Shown piece after piece: positions 8,678 through 16,990 of a stretch of DNA of 48,533 bases. The notes beneath the pieces are model-generated. The model was not told the origin of the DNA, searched no databases, and saw only the letters and a list, made by a program, of their open reading frames with translations. Position 1 is the stretch's first letter, and each line of letters opens with the position of its first letter. The translations under genes and the position numbers were made by a program. Source of the DNA: JASFHF01 sp050123375 (GTDB lineage Bacteria > Pseudomonadota > Gammaproteobacteria > UBA12402); assembly GCA_050123375.1 (NCBI GenBank), contig JASFHF010000012.1, positions 1 through 48,533 on the forward strand, written 5' to 3'.

Positions 8678-9823
8678 ATGACTAAAAAAGACTACTACGA
8701 AACACTCGGCGTATCCAAATCAGCTACCGAGGCTGAAATCAAAAAAGCCTTTCGTCGTCTTGCGATGAAATACCATCCTGATCGTAATCCTGATGATAAA
8801 AATGCTGAACACAAATTTAAAGAAGCAAAAGAAGCTTATGATGTTTTATCTGATCAGCAAAAACGTGCTGCGTATGATCAATTTGGTCATGCTGGTGTTG
8901 GTGGTGCAGGCGCAGGCGGTTTTGGTGGTTTTGGCGGCGGTAGCGCCGGATTTAATTTCGAAGATATTTTCGGCGATATGGGTGATGTTTTTGGTGATAT
9001 TTTTGGTGGGCGTCGTCGTCAACAATCTTATGCTCAGGCAGGTGATGATATAGGTTATCGTTTAACGATTACTTTGGAAGAAGCGGTTAAAGGCGTTACT
9101 AAAAAAATCACTGTGGATGTTTTAGCTAAATGTGATGCGTGTAATGGCAGCGGCGCAAAAAAAGGTACTTCTGCTAAAACTTGTCCTGATTGTGAAGGTA
9201 CGGGGCAAGTTTATTTACAGCAAGGTTTTTTTACCGTACAACAAACTTGTCCAACTTGTCACGGCAAAGGTAAAGTAATTTCTACTCCATGTCCGCAATG
9301 TCATGGTCAGGGACGCAAGCAGCGCACAAAAACTTTATCAGTTAAAATTCCGGCTGGTGTTGATACAGGAGATCGAATTCGTCTTGCTGGTGAAGGTGAA
9401 GCTGGATTACAAGGAGGACCGGCTGGTGATTTATATGTTGAAGTTGAAGTAAAATCACATAAAATATTTGTGCGCAAAGATAATGATTTATATTGTGAAA
9501 TTCCGGTTAGTTTTACTGTTGCTGCACTTGGCGGCGAAATTGAAGCGCCAACTTTAGACGGTAAAATAAAATTAAAAATTCCTGCAGAAACTCAAACAAA
9601 TAAATTATTTAGAATGCGCGGCAAAGGAATTAAGTCTGTACGCGGGGGAAGCAAAGGTGATCTGTTATGTCGTGTAATTATTGAAACCCCGGTTAAATTA
9701 AATAATAAACAAAAAGAATTAATTGAAGAATTAGAACAATCATTATCTAAAGATAAAAACAAACATAGTCCGAAATCTGGTTCATGGCTAAATAGTGTTA
9801 AGGATTTTTTTAAAAGTTTATAG
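8678..9823 (+). CDS. dnaJ: Molecular chaperone DnaJ (Hsp40)
   Basis: A 381-residue type I DnaJ that stimulates DnaK ATPase and hands over substrates. The N-terminal J domain carries the HPD motif in KYHPDRNPDD. A Gly/Phe-rich linker follows (about residues 72-110). The zinc domain has all four CxxCxGxG repeats (CDACNGSG, CPDCEGTG, CPTCHGKG, CPQCHGQG), followed by the C-terminal peptide-binding domain. The start has no strong Shine-Dalgarno because the preceding hairpin and CCCCTTCT occupy the site, so translation may be weak or depend on dnaK translation. GGGGTC repeat copy B begins just after the gene. Confidence 0.98.
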   Translation: MTKKDYYETLGVSKSATEAEIKKAFRRLAMKYHPDRNPDDKNAEHKFKEAKEAYDVLSDQQKRAAYDQFGHAGVGGAGAGGFGGFGGGSAGFNFEDIFGDMGDVFGDIFGGRRRQQSYAQAGDDIGYRLTITLEEAVKGVTKKITVDVLAKCDACNGSGAKKGTSAKTCPDCEGTGQVYLQQGFFTVQQTCPTCHGKGKVISTPCPQCHGQGRKQRTKTLSVKIPAGVDTGDRIRLAGEGEAGLQGGPAGDLYVEVEVKSHKIFVRKDNDLYCEIPVSFTVAALGGEIEAPTLDGKIKLKIPAETQTNKLFRMRGKGIKSVRGGSKGDLLCRVIIETPVKLNNKQKELIEELEQSLSKDKNKHSPKSGSWLNSVKDFFKSL

Positions 9824-9831
9824 GTTAAAAT

Positions 9832-9962
9832 ATATCGGGGTAAGTAAAAATGGGGTCAAGGCTTGAATTTTAAACTTTGATTTAATGAATAAAAGTAGCG
9901 AAGATAAGTTTTAAGTTTTTAATTTAAAGTGTAAAATTCAAGCCTTGATCCCGCTACGGAGC
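9832..9962. repeat. GGGGTC-family palindromic repeat, copy B
   Basis: About 130 bp running from ATCGGGGTAAGTAAAAATGG to CCCGCTACGGAG. The inner arms (GGGGTCAAGGCTTGAATTTT and AAAATTCAAGCCTTGATCCC) are inverted copies of each other. The sequence is the reverse complement of copy C near 19.3 kb with scattered changes. Its last bases, ACGGAG at 9957-9962, are the Shine-Dalgarno of greA, 5 nt before the ATG. Confidence 0.85.
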
Positions 9963-9967
9963 AAAAT

Positions 9968-10444
9968 ATGGAAAGATATCCAATGACGGTAGCAGGAATG
10001 GAAGCGCTGCGCAAAGAGCTTGAGGAATTAAAACATGTTAAACGTCCAAACATCATCAAAGCAATTGCCGAAGCGCGGGCGCATGGTGATTTAAAGGAAA
10101 ATGCAGAATATCATGCCGCACGCGAACAACAAGGGTTTATTGAAGCGCGGATTAAAGACATTGAAGCAAAATTATCTTTGGCACAAGTTATCGATATTTC
10201 TAAAATTCCTAATGAAGGCAAAGTTGTTTTCGGTTCTACAGTAACTTTATTTAATCTGGAAAATGAACAAGAAGTAACTTATCAAATTGTTGGTGAAGAC
10301 GAAGCCGATATTCAAGTTGGTAAAATTTCAGTGAATTCTCCAATCGCACGCGCTATTATTGGCAAGATGGAAGGTGACGTGGCGAACGTCGCCGCTCCTA
10401 GTGGCAATATTGAGTATGAAATTGTTACCGTAGAATATAAATAG
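9968..10444 (+). CDS. greA: Transcription elongation factor GreA
   Basis: A 158-residue GreA, the usual size. It enters the secondary channel of RNA polymerase and stimulates cleavage of backtracked transcripts. The N-terminal coiled-coil tip carries the acidic residues (HGDLKENAEYHAAREQQ). The C-terminal FKBP-like domain includes YQIVGEDEADIQVGKISVNSPIARAIIG. The ATG follows GGAG supplied by the end of repeat copy B. In many gammaproteobacteria greA lies with carB or yhbY; here it sits directly after dnaJ. Confidence 0.98.
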   Translation: MERYPMTVAGMEALRKELEELKHVKRPNIIKAIAEARAHGDLKENAEYHAAREQQGFIEARIKDIEAKLSLAQVIDISKIPNEGKVVFGSTVTLFNLENEQEVTYQIVGEDEADIQVGKISVNSPIARAIIGKMEGDVANVAAPSGNIEYEIVTVEYK

Positions 10445-10685
10445 CTCACGTAAATAGGGTTGTATTCCTATCATCAAACATAACTCATTGATTGTTTGTA
10501 AACAACCATACAAATTATCCCTATCAGGGCGAATTTACTAATGAAAGTGAAAACGCAGAAATTAATGGGTGAAAATAAGTCAGTATGATGTGAGTTTTGC
10601 ACTTTTGCATATATTCTTTTATAGGTTTCGTAGGATACGAAGCTTGTATATAAGTCAACAAAAATTAAAATAGAAGGAGAATTAT

Positions 10686-12092
10686 ATGTATGCTCATATG
10701 CATTTAATTTTTAAGAAAATCGGTAATTTAGTAAAAAAATTAGATAAATTTACTAGTCTGATAGATGCGGAGTTGAAATCATACAAAGAAGGGAAAAAGC
10801 TTAATTTAAAATCATATCTAAAAAATTTTAGTATTTTATTTAAAAATATAGCAAATATAAAAGAAAGTCTTTATCAATATTGGTCTACTTTTAAATATAA
10901 TAATGATTATTCATGTGAATTATCTTTAATGCAGGCTACAGAGGAATTAGAACACGCTAAACAAATTTTAACTAAGGGGACTTTAGATGATTTTGAAGAA
11001 GTACTCAAAAAATTATCACTTTATATATTTTACACACGCTTTTTTATTTATAATAAGTTTATTGAAAATCTTTCATGTTGGCGGGAAAGCATTGGTAGAT
11101 GTGCTTTCGATTTACAAGCAAAAGGAAATAGTTATTCATTTGGAGAAAAACTGAAAGAAAAAAACTGGCGCGGATGCTTACAAAGTGGATTAACAAAGAA
11201 AGTGGTAATTTCCGAACCAAAATCTTTTGCGTATAAAAGAATACCACAAGTTATGCGTCATATATCCAGACTTATTTATTTTTTTCTAAAGCATGCCAAA
11301 CAAGAACCGGTAGAAATAGAATGTATGTATTGGAAAAATAGGAATATATTATTTATCTCAGCGAATGAATTAAAAACCACTTTGCATTTATATAAAATCA
11401 TAAAACAGAAAAAATGTTCTTTGCTTGACTTATTGTTGCAAAAAAATTTTCATAAAATTTTATCAAAACATGACAAAAAAACAGTCGAAAGAGCACATAG
11501 TAAAATGTCTAATTTAGATACAAAAAAATCAAAAAGAAGATCGCGATTGAAACAAGAAAGTATCGATAATTTAAATACCATTGATGCAATATTATTGCTT
11601 CTAAAAAATAAATTACCAAAAAAATTAGATGTAACTTCTTCAGTTATTTCGAGTAAAACATTAAATGATAATAGTATATATATTTTAAATGCTTCAAAAA
11701 GCAAAATAAAATCTACTTTTGTGCATGCGGAGCTTTGGTTTGTTTATATTTTGCAAAATAAATTACATGTTTTATCTGGAGAAGAAATCTGGGTTTATGG
11801 AAAAAAACGCCCATGTTTTACGTGCTATTGCCAATTAAAATATATATTGGAAAAGTGCTTGGAATATAATATAAAATTACATTTTAATCCTCGTTCTGGT
11901 AAGGCCTGGTATGGTCAAAGTAAGTTTTTTACAGAAAATTGCTTGCAAAGTGCGGAAAATATTTTGACAAATATCTTTAATTATATATCAGAATCATTCG
12001 ATAAAAAACAGCGTTCTAACTATGATTCTGATTCTGATTCTGATTCTGACTGTGAGGATAATAGTAAGAATATATTGGATGTTGGTTCTTGA
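10686..12092 (+). CDS. Unrecognised 468-residue protein with a C-terminal zinc-deaminase signature
   Basis: I do not recognise the full protein. Residues 1-340 are helical, Lys- and Ile-rich, with no signal peptide. Residues 345-385 hold a pattern of the cytidine-deaminase superfamily: His347-Ala-Glu349 (FVHAELW) and then Pro376-Cys377-x-x-Cys380 (KKRPCFTCYCQL), spaced as in zinc-dependent deaminases. A conserved-looking stretch follows (FNPRSGKAWYGQSKFF). The tail has a Ser-Asp run (DSDSDSDSD) encoded by tandem GATTCT units. The fold call is inference; nucleic-acid or nucleotide deaminases, including OTT_1508-like and toxin-type ones, are the nearest idea. Base composition is much more AT-rich than in greA, which suggests transfer. 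The ATG has AAGGAG upstream. The gene stands alone. Confidence 0.7.
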   Translation: MYAHMHLIFKKIGNLVKKLDKFTSLIDAELKSYKEGKKLNLKSYLKNFSILFKNIANIKESLYQYWSTFKYNNDYSCELSLMQATEELEHAKQILTKGTLDDFEEVLKKLSLYIFYTRFFIYNKFIENLSCWRESIGRCAFDLQAKGNSYSFGEKLKEKNWRGCLQSGLTKKVVISEPKSFAYKRIPQVMRHISRLIYFFLKHAKQEPVEIECMYWKNRNILFISANELKTTLHLYKIIKQKKCSLLDLLLQKNFHKILSKHDKKTVERAHSKMSNLDTKKSKRRSRLKQESIDNLNTIDAILLLLKNKLPKKLDVTSSVISSKTLNDNSIYILNASKSKIKSTFVHAELWFVYILQNKLHVLSGEEIWVYGKKRPCFTCYCQLKYILEKCLEYNIKLHFNPRSGKAWYGQSKFFTENCLQSAENILTNIFNYISESFDKKQRSNYDSDSDSDSDCEDNSKNILDVGS

Positions 12093-12105
12093 TTGCCTAT
12101 AATTT

Positions 12106-12354
12106 TCATTTATTACAACGAAACGTAGACCATATCCCATAAATACTAATTAACATCCAAGCGATTTCGATGGTAAAGGCAGCTAAATTCCATGCAAATA
12201 TTAAAGAAAATAAAAGAAATAATGCGCCAAGTAAATTTAGGAATAAATATGGTAAGCTTTTGCCGCTTACTTTACCAAGCTGTAGCAAAAAATAAGCGCT
12301 AATAATCAAAATATCACCAACAATGCCTACAGTATCGTAAATTGCTGCGATCAT
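12106..12354 (-). CDS. Small membrane protein, CBU_0592 type
   Basis: An 82-residue protein that is almost wholly hydrophobic, with three probable membrane helices (about residues 8-27, 34-56 and 59-77). The pattern DTVGIVGDILIISAYFLLQ near the N-terminus followed by a LNLLGA loop matches the small family named after Coxiella CBU_0592. Its function is unknown. It is convergent with the deaminase-like gene, with only 13 bp between the stop codons. Confidence 0.8.
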   Translation of the reverse strand: MIAAIYDTVGIVGDILIISAYFLLQLGKVSGKSLPYLFLNLLGALFLLFSLIFAWNLAAFTIEIAWMLISIYGIWSTFRCNK

Positions 12355-12392
12355 TGTTTTAATTCCATTTTTGCTATCCTCCAGCTTTCAAG

Positions 12393-12665
12393 TTAATCTT
12401 TATTTTTGCGATAAATCACTGCAATTTTGCCGATAGCCTGGATTAACTCAGCGTTTCTATCTTGGCAAATTTTTGCAATAATATTTTTTCTTTCGCTTCT
12501 ATCATTATTGGCAATTTTAATTTTAATTAATTCGTGATCCAGGAGGCCGCGTTCGATTTCAAGTTGTACAGCTTCCGTTAGGCCTTTGTCGCCGATAATC
12601 ACGATTGGGTGTAATTCATGCGCCTTTTTGCGCAACTCTTTTTTAAAAGCGTTAGAAAATTTCAT
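12393..12665 (-). CDS. yhbY: YhbY family ribosome-assembly RNA-binding protein
   Basis: A 90-residue CRM-domain protein that binds pre-50S ribosomal particles. The family motif reads LHPIVIIGDKGLTEAV (GxxG-type loop), followed by DHELIKIKI and the ending IAVIYRKNKD. The reading frame runs further upstream, but the ATG at 12665 (MKFSNAFKKELRKKAH) gives the normal length and avoids overlapping rlmE. It is divergent from rlmE with 31 bp between starts, the same arrangement as in E. coli. Confidence 0.94.
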   Translation of the reverse strand: MKFSNAFKKELRKKAHELHPIVIIGDKGLTEAVQLEIERGLLDHELIKIKIANNDRSERKNIIAKICQDRNAELIQAIGKIAVIYRKNKD

Positions 12666-12696
12666 ATGTTTTGTGAAAATATAGTAAAATAATCGT

Positions 12697-13317
12697 ATGG
12701 TCAAGTCTAAAAGCAGCAAACGCTGGTTAAAAGAACATTTCAAGGATAAGTACGTCAAACAAGCGCAGCAGAGCGGTTATCGTGCGCGCAGTGCATTTAA
12801 GTTATTGGAAATTCAGCAAAAAGATCATTTGGTTAAGCCGGATATGATCGTAGTTGATTTAGGTGCGGCGCCGGGTGGTTGGTCACAAGTTGTAATCGAG
12901 ATTCTCAAAAGAAAAGGTAAGGTTTTTGCGTTGGATATTTTGCCAATGGAACCGATCAGTGGTGTTGATTTTATTCAAGGTGATTTTCGTGAAGAACAAG
13001 TTATGCAGAAATTACTGAATTACATGCAGCAACAAAAAGCAGATTTGGTTTTGTCTGATATGGCGCCAAATATTAGCGGTATTAAAGCAACGGATCAAGC
13101 GCGTGCCATGTATTTGGCGGAATTAGCGTTGGATTTTGCTAAACATGTTTTGAAACCTGGGGGAAATTTTTTAGTAAAAGTTTTTCAAGGCGCTGATTTT
13201 GAAGAATTTTTAAAAGATATGCGAAAGTGTTTTGCTAAAGTTGTAACGCGCAAACCGCAAGCTTCACGCGGCCGCTCCACCGAAATTTACTTGCTGGGAA
13301 AAGAATTTAAAGGCTAA
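12697..13317 (+). CDS. rlmE: 23S rRNA (uridine-2'-O)-methyltransferase RlmE (FtsJ)
   Basis: A 206-residue FtsJ-family enzyme that methylates the ribose of U2552 in the 23S A-loop. The SAM site reads VVDLGAAPGGWSQV. The catalytic Lys-Asp-Lys-Glu set is visible as RSAFKLLE near the N-terminus, LSDMAPNISG, FLVKVFQG and STEIYLLG. It faces away from yhbY as in enterobacteria, but ftsH, the usual next gene, is missing; tpiA converges on it from the right with a 9-bp gap. Confidence 0.97.
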   Translation: MVKSKSSKRWLKEHFKDKYVKQAQQSGYRARSAFKLLEIQQKDHLVKPDMIVVDLGAAPGGWSQVVIEILKRKGKVFALDILPMEPISGVDFIQGDFREEQVMQKLLNYMQQQKADLVLSDMAPNISGIKATDQARAMYLAELALDFAKHVLKPGGNFLVKVFQGADFEEFLKDMRKCFAKVVTRKPQASRGRSTEIYLLGKEFKG

Positions 13318-13326
13318 ACCCAAGTT

Positions 13327-14079
13327 TTAGATGTTTTTAATAATCTCAATAAAATCATTGGCTTTTAAACTTGCGCCGCCGATTAAAGCGCCATCAATAT
13401 TTTCTAATGCTAATAATTCTTTACTATTGGATGGCTTAACACTGCCTCCATATAAAATCCGCATTTTGGAAGCCAAATCATTACCAAATTGTTCAGCAAT
13501 AATTTTACGGATAATTGCGTGAACTTCTTCCGCTTGTTCTGGGGTTGCGGTTTTACCGGTGCCAATTGCCCATACTGGTTCATACGCAATGATTAATTTA
13601 TCGATATCGTTTGCAGTAAAGCTAACTAATCCCTGGGTTACTTGCTGATGAATTATTTCTTCTGCTTGGTTAGCTTCGCGTTGTTCCAAAGTTTCGCCAA
13701 CACATAAAATTGGAATTAATTGATGTTTAAGCGCGGCTTTAATTTTTTTATTTACGGTTTCATTAGTTTCATTAAAATATTGTCTTCTTTCTGAGTGACC
13801 AATAATTACATATTCAGCGCCGGCATCTTTGGCAAATAACCCAGAAACTTCTCCGGTATATGCGCCAGTATCTTCCCAAAATATATTTTGTGCAGCAACA
13901 CTAATAAATGAATCTTTTAAAAAATCCGCAACTTTATTTAATGCAGTAAAAACTGGTGCAACAATAATTTCTGCTTCTGGCGGAGTAGTTAAGCTGTAAT
14001 GAATTTCTTTAACCAGCGTCAAAGCTTCATCAATGGTTTTATTCATTTTCCAGTTGCCGGCAATAATAGGGATGCGCAT
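13327..14079 (-). CDS. tpiA: Triose-phosphate isomerase
   Basis: A 250-residue TIM-barrel enzyme that interconverts dihydroxyacetone phosphate and glyceraldehyde-3-phosphate. The catalytic residues are present: Lys11 in GNWKMNK, His in IIGHSERR, and Glu in AYEPVWAIGTGKTA, with the phosphate loop YGGSVKPSN. A GGAG lies 9 nt before the ATG. It is the last gene of the same-strand run that starts with the BMC shell genes. Its place there makes sense: the two aldolases upstream would yield glyceraldehyde-3-phosphate and dihydroxyacetone phosphate. It may equally be the only, housekeeping TpiA of the cell. Confidence 0.97.
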   Translation of the reverse strand: MRIPIIAGNWKMNKTIDEALTLVKEIHYSLTTPPEAEIIVAPVFTALNKVADFLKDSFISVAAQNIFWEDTGAYTGEVSGLFAKDAGAEYVIIGHSERRQYFNETNETVNKKIKAALKHQLIPILCVGETLEQREANQAEEIIHQQVTQGLVSFTANDIDKLIIAYEPVWAIGTGKTATPEQAEEVHAIIRKIIAEQFGNDLASKMRILYGGSVKPSNSKELLALENIDGALIGGASLKANDFIEIIKNI

Positions 14080-14090
14080 ATCATTTTCTC

Positions 14091-14756
14091 CTATAAAAAA
14101 TCTTTTGGGTTTTTATTCCAACTTATCAAGTTCCACTTGTCATTATCATAACTGATTTCAGCAAAACAGCCAGTTTTAATTTTATAATGATTATCTTTGA
14201 TAGCTTGTTCCATGCCGCCAACAAACATTTCATTTGCAAAAGTAATTGATCCTTGACTGCCGATGGCAATTACAGTTTCATTAAGATGTTTGTTTTTAAG
14301 ATCATCAAAAAAACTACGAATATTTTCTATAATTTTTTCACGTGTCATTTCCCAATTATGCGGTGCGTAATTAGGAATAATGCGTTTATTTTGCCAATCA
14401 TCCCAGGCTTGTTGGCCAAATTTGGCGATTACTTCGGAAGAAGTTAATCCCGCCCAATTTCCATAATCAAGTTCCAGCAAACGTTCATCTTTAGATAAAG
14501 GAATTTCAATGTTTTGGTTTTCCCAAAAATATTCTTTAATGATTTCAGCATATTCCCAGATGCGGATTAAATGGTTGGCATAAATTGCGGTTGGTTTGAT
14601 ATTATTGTCTGTAAGATATTTTGCCATATTACGGGCTTGAGCACGACCGAATTTAACCAACGGAATATTATTTTTACTGCCACACATAAAAATGCGTTCG
14701 CCGCCTTGTTGATCAGGCCCAAAAGTGTTGCCATGTCGGCATAGAAAAAGTCGCAT
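14091..14756 (-). CDS. Histidine-phosphatase-fold (phosphoglycerate-mutase-like) protein lacking the second His
   Basis: A 221-residue member of the histidine phosphatase superfamily. The N-terminal RHG motif is intact (FLCRHGNTFGP), and ERLLELDYGNWAGL is the usual mid-motif. The second catalytic motif, normally SHG, reads IGSQGSITFANEM here, so the second histidine is Gln. It also has an insertion (FMCGSKNNIPL) near the first site. Activity is therefore uncertain; a sugar-phosphate-binding or altered phosphatase role is possible. The gene lies between the KdsB-like gene (4-bp gap) and tpiA (11-bp gap) in the BMC operon, suggesting a sugar-phosphate substrate. Confidence 0.85.
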   Translation of the reverse strand: MRLFLCRHGNTFGPDQQGGERIFMCGSKNNIPLVKFGRAQARNMAKYLTDNNIKPTAIYANHLIRIWEYAEIIKEYFWENQNIEIPLSKDERLLELDYGNWAGLTSSEVIAKFGQQAWDDWQNKRIIPNYAPHNWEMTREKIIENIRSFFDDLKNKHLNETVIAIGSQGSITFANEMFVGGMEQAIKDNHYKIKTGCFAEISYDNDKWNLISWNKNPKDFL

Positions 14757-14760
14757 TTTG

Positions 14761-15555
14761 TTATTTCCTGATTAACTCTTCAGCTCGTTTAACATCTTCA
14801 ATTGTGTCAATTCCAGACATAGCTGGGCGGCCTTGATAGTCAACTGGTACTGTTCGAATTGTAAAACCATTTTCTAGTAAACGTAATTGTTCCAGACCTT
14901 CTAATTTTTCATAATTAGTTGGTTCTAAAGTTACATATTTCTGCAGCATCTCAAAACGATAACCATAAATACCAATATGACGATAAATTGGTGATAGATT
15001 AGATTCTTGCCTGAATTTTTTTTCTTTGCGGATTGCTGGAATAATATTTTTGGAAAACCATAGTGCATTATTATTTTTATCTAAAATAACTGTGGTGCCG
15101 CTAAACGGAGTTTGTTTTTTGTGTTCGCGTAATTTGTCTAATTCTTTCCAGCTTAGTTGTGTCACTGGGGTGATGACTTTTGCGTTTTTATCATGAGTTG
15201 CGGTTTCAATTAATTTAGTAATAAAATCTGGCGGAGTAAATGGTGTGTCACCTTGCAGATTTAAGATAAATTCAGGTTTGTCATCTAGTTGTTCAACTGC
15301 TTTCCATGCCCGATCAGTTCCAGTAGGGCAGCTAATAGGTGTCATTATAAAATCAGCGCCAATTTCTTTGGCATGATCGGCGATACGTTTATCATCGGTA
15401 GCAATTAAGATTTTTGCGTCAGCAATATTTTTAATTGCCTCAAGCGCTATTTGATAAACGCGCTGCAGCATAGTTTGGCCTGCAATTTTTATTAATGGTT
15501 TGCCTGGCAATCTAGTTGATGCGTACCGTGCTGGAATTATAATTGTAGTTTTCAT
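14761..15555 (-). CDS. KdsB-like (CMP-KDO synthetase family) nucleotidyltransferase
   Basis: A 264-residue protein of the 3-deoxy-manno-octulosonate cytidylyltransferase family. The N-terminal nucleotide motif is intact (IIIPARYASTRLPGKPL), and ILIATDD and CPTGTDR follow the family pattern. The acidic motif normally written QGDEP reads NLQGDTPFTPP, so the Glu is replaced. The C-terminal region (PVDYQGRPAMSGIDTIEDV) also differs from typical KdsB. It could be the housekeeping KdsB or a paralogue for another sugar. The frame is open upstream, but the ATG at 15555 gives the true family start; the upstream codons fall in a REP-like hairpin. It is co-directional with the BMC genes. Confidence 0.8.
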   Translation of the reverse strand: MKTTIIIPARYASTRLPGKPLIKIAGQTMLQRVYQIALEAIKNIADAKILIATDDKRIADHAKEIGADFIMTPISCPTGTDRAWKAVEQLDDKPEFILNLQGDTPFTPPDFITKLIETATHDKNAKVITPVTQLSWKELDKLREHKKQTPFSGTTVILDKNNNALWFSKNIIPAIRKEKKFRQESNLSPIYRHIGIYGYRFEMLQKYVTLEPTNYEKLEGLEQLRLLENGFTIRTVPVDYQGRPAMSGIDTIEDVKRAEELIRK

Positions 15556-15560
15556 ATCAT

Positions 15561-15593
15561 TGTCATTCCGCGGCTTGACCGTGGGATCCATGT
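15561..15593. repeat. REP-like hairpin between aldolase and KdsB-like genes
   Basis: GTCATTCCGCGGCTTGACC followed by GTGGGATCCA. The CCGCGG/CCGTGG arms form an imperfect hairpin. Very similar GTCATTCC...GGGATCC palindromes are common interspersed repeats in intracellular and other proteobacteria. It takes up the space where a Shine-Dalgarno for the next gene would be. Confidence 0.6.
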
Positions 15594-15595
15594 TG

Positions 15596-16312
15596 TTACA
15601 AATGTTTTTTAATTTCTTCGGCAATTAATTCTTTAATTAAATCTAAATTATTCCTTTCAGATTTTTTCGGGCCAAGGCCGATTGATGCGCGTTTTTCTAA
15701 AAGTTTATTTAAGTGTTCTGGCGCGAGCGTTGTAGGCGTTCCCATTTGCACAGCATAAAACTGAATTTTAGCTACGTGTTCAACTAATTCAAGCCGCAAA
15801 TAAGCTTGTTCAACGCTATCACCGATGGCCAACACGCCATTGCCTGGCATGATAAATACATCTGCTTGATTAAGTGCGTCGGTAATTATGGTATCATTTT
15901 CAGGTGCGCCCGGCATCGCAAAGGGAATTACTGGGATAACATCACCGATGGAAATTATAGCTTCAGGTAAACATGGCATTAATGGTTTACCAACTAATCC
16001 ATGCGCTGTAGCAAAAGGAGGATGAGAATGTACTACAGCTTTTGCTTCAGTGCGTGCGCGATAAGCAGCTAAATGTAATTTAATTTCAGAAAATGGTTTA
16101 CCAATCCCTTCAATTTTTTTGCCGTCCATATCTAAAGTGATAATCATATCAGCAACAATGTTACCTTTGCTAACTGCAGTTGGAGTTGCGAGCAAAACGT
16201 CATCGAATTTTGCGCTGATATTACCGTCGTGATTGGCGCCAAAATTTTTAATATCTAGTTTTTGCGAATATTTTACGATTTGGTTTGTGATATAATTTTT
16301 TCGGTCGCCCAT
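15596..16312 (-). CDS. Class II aldolase/adducin family protein
   Basis: A 238-residue class II aldolase, related to L-fuculose-phosphate aldolase. It has the zinc pair His95-x-His97 in VVHSHPPFATAHG and the catalytic glutamate region FSEIKLH (Glu76). The usual third zinc ligand (NHG motif) appears as MPGNGVLAIGD, with Asn158 in place of His, so metal binding may differ. The family cleaves 1-phospho-ketoses to dihydroxyacetone phosphate plus an aldehyde. In this BMC context L-fuculose-, L-rhamnulose- or 5-deoxyribulose-1-phosphate are candidates (inference). I prefer ATG 16312 over the TTG four codons upstream, since it clears the preceding stop codon. Confidence 0.88.
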   Translation of the reverse strand: MGDRKNYITNQIVKYSQKLDIKNFGANHDGNISAKFDDVLLATPTAVSKGNIVADMIITLDMDGKKIEGIGKPFSEIKLHLAAYRARTEAKAVVHSHPPFATAHGLVGKPLMPCLPEAIISIGDVIPVIPFAMPGAPENDTIITDALNQADVFIMPGNGVLAIGDSVEQAYLRLELVEHVAKIQFYAVQMGTPTTLAPEHLNKLLEKRASIGLGPKKSERNNLDLIKELIAEEIKKHL

Positions 16313-16316
16313 TTTT

Positions 16317-16970
16317 TTATCCAAGTTGTTTGCTGGTTCCGCTTGCCTGCATTTTATTTAGTTGTTCCAAAATAGATCGTGCGGCTTCCGCTGCTGCATC
16401 AATTTCCGCTTCCGGTCCGCTCATAGTTAAACGACCAGACGCACCGAATGGTTTGATTTGAATTAATTTAACTCGCGCAGCTTTTAATGCTTCATTACAT
16501 GCAATGGTTAAATAAGCTGCGGGAGTAGTTTCCATGATTAAAACAGATTCGCCAGCTAAAACCATATTGCCGCGAGCAGTTCCGGTAAACATAATTGCGT
16601 GATCTTGTTCAACACTGCGAATAATTTTATTAGTTAATATTTTAACTTCAGCGCGGTCATTTTCATCTAAACCAGTTTCGCGCAGCACTGCTTTTCCGGC
16701 TTCTTTTACTTCGCCCTGGTCGGCGTGTTGTACCTGCATTAAACCAAATTGTCTTTCGGTTACCACTGAACCTAAACGTACGGCAGTATTTTTTAGTGCC
16801 ATATCAATCATACTGTGAATTTCCATCGCAGGAGCAATTTCCAGCATTAAGGCAGCATCATATTCTGCCGGATCATAAACCTTATTATCTTTAGCAATAA
16901 ATTGTGCTAACTGCGGCTGTAAACTATCAATAAAAATTAAAGTTCTTAGTTCAAAATTATCTTTTGTCAT
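16317..16970 (-). CDS. BMC-T shell protein (tandem BMC domains), type 2
   Basis: A 217-residue protein of the BMC-T type. Two BMC-like halves are visible, about residues 5-105 and 106-210. The first starts LRTLIFIDSLQPQLAQFIA, and the second carries the alpha/beta end VKLIQIKPFGASGRLTMSG and EAEIDAAAEAAR. BMC-T proteins form pseudohexameric trimers in the shell facet, often with a larger gated pore. AGGAG lies 5 nt before the ATG. A 125-bp inverted-repeat element separates it from deoC upstream. It overlaps the following aldolase frame slightly if the TTG start of that gene is used. Confidence 0.85.
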   Translation of the reverse strand: MTKDNFELRTLIFIDSLQPQLAQFIAKDNKVYDPAEYDAALMLEIAPAMEIHSMIDMALKNTAVRLGSVVTERQFGLMQVQHADQGEVKEAGKAVLRETGLDENDRAEVKILTNKIIRSVEQDHAIMFTGTARGNMVLAGESVLIMETTPAAYLTIACNEALKAARVKLIQIKPFGASGRLTMSGPEAEIDAAAEAARSILEQLNKMQASGTSKQLG

Positions 16971-16990
16971 AAATGCTCCTGTTGCTTTTG

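Noticed and set aside
14761..15624. Longer start for the KdsB-like gene at 15624
   Set aside because: The extra 23 codons run through a REP-like palindrome and do not match the family; ATG 15555 fits.
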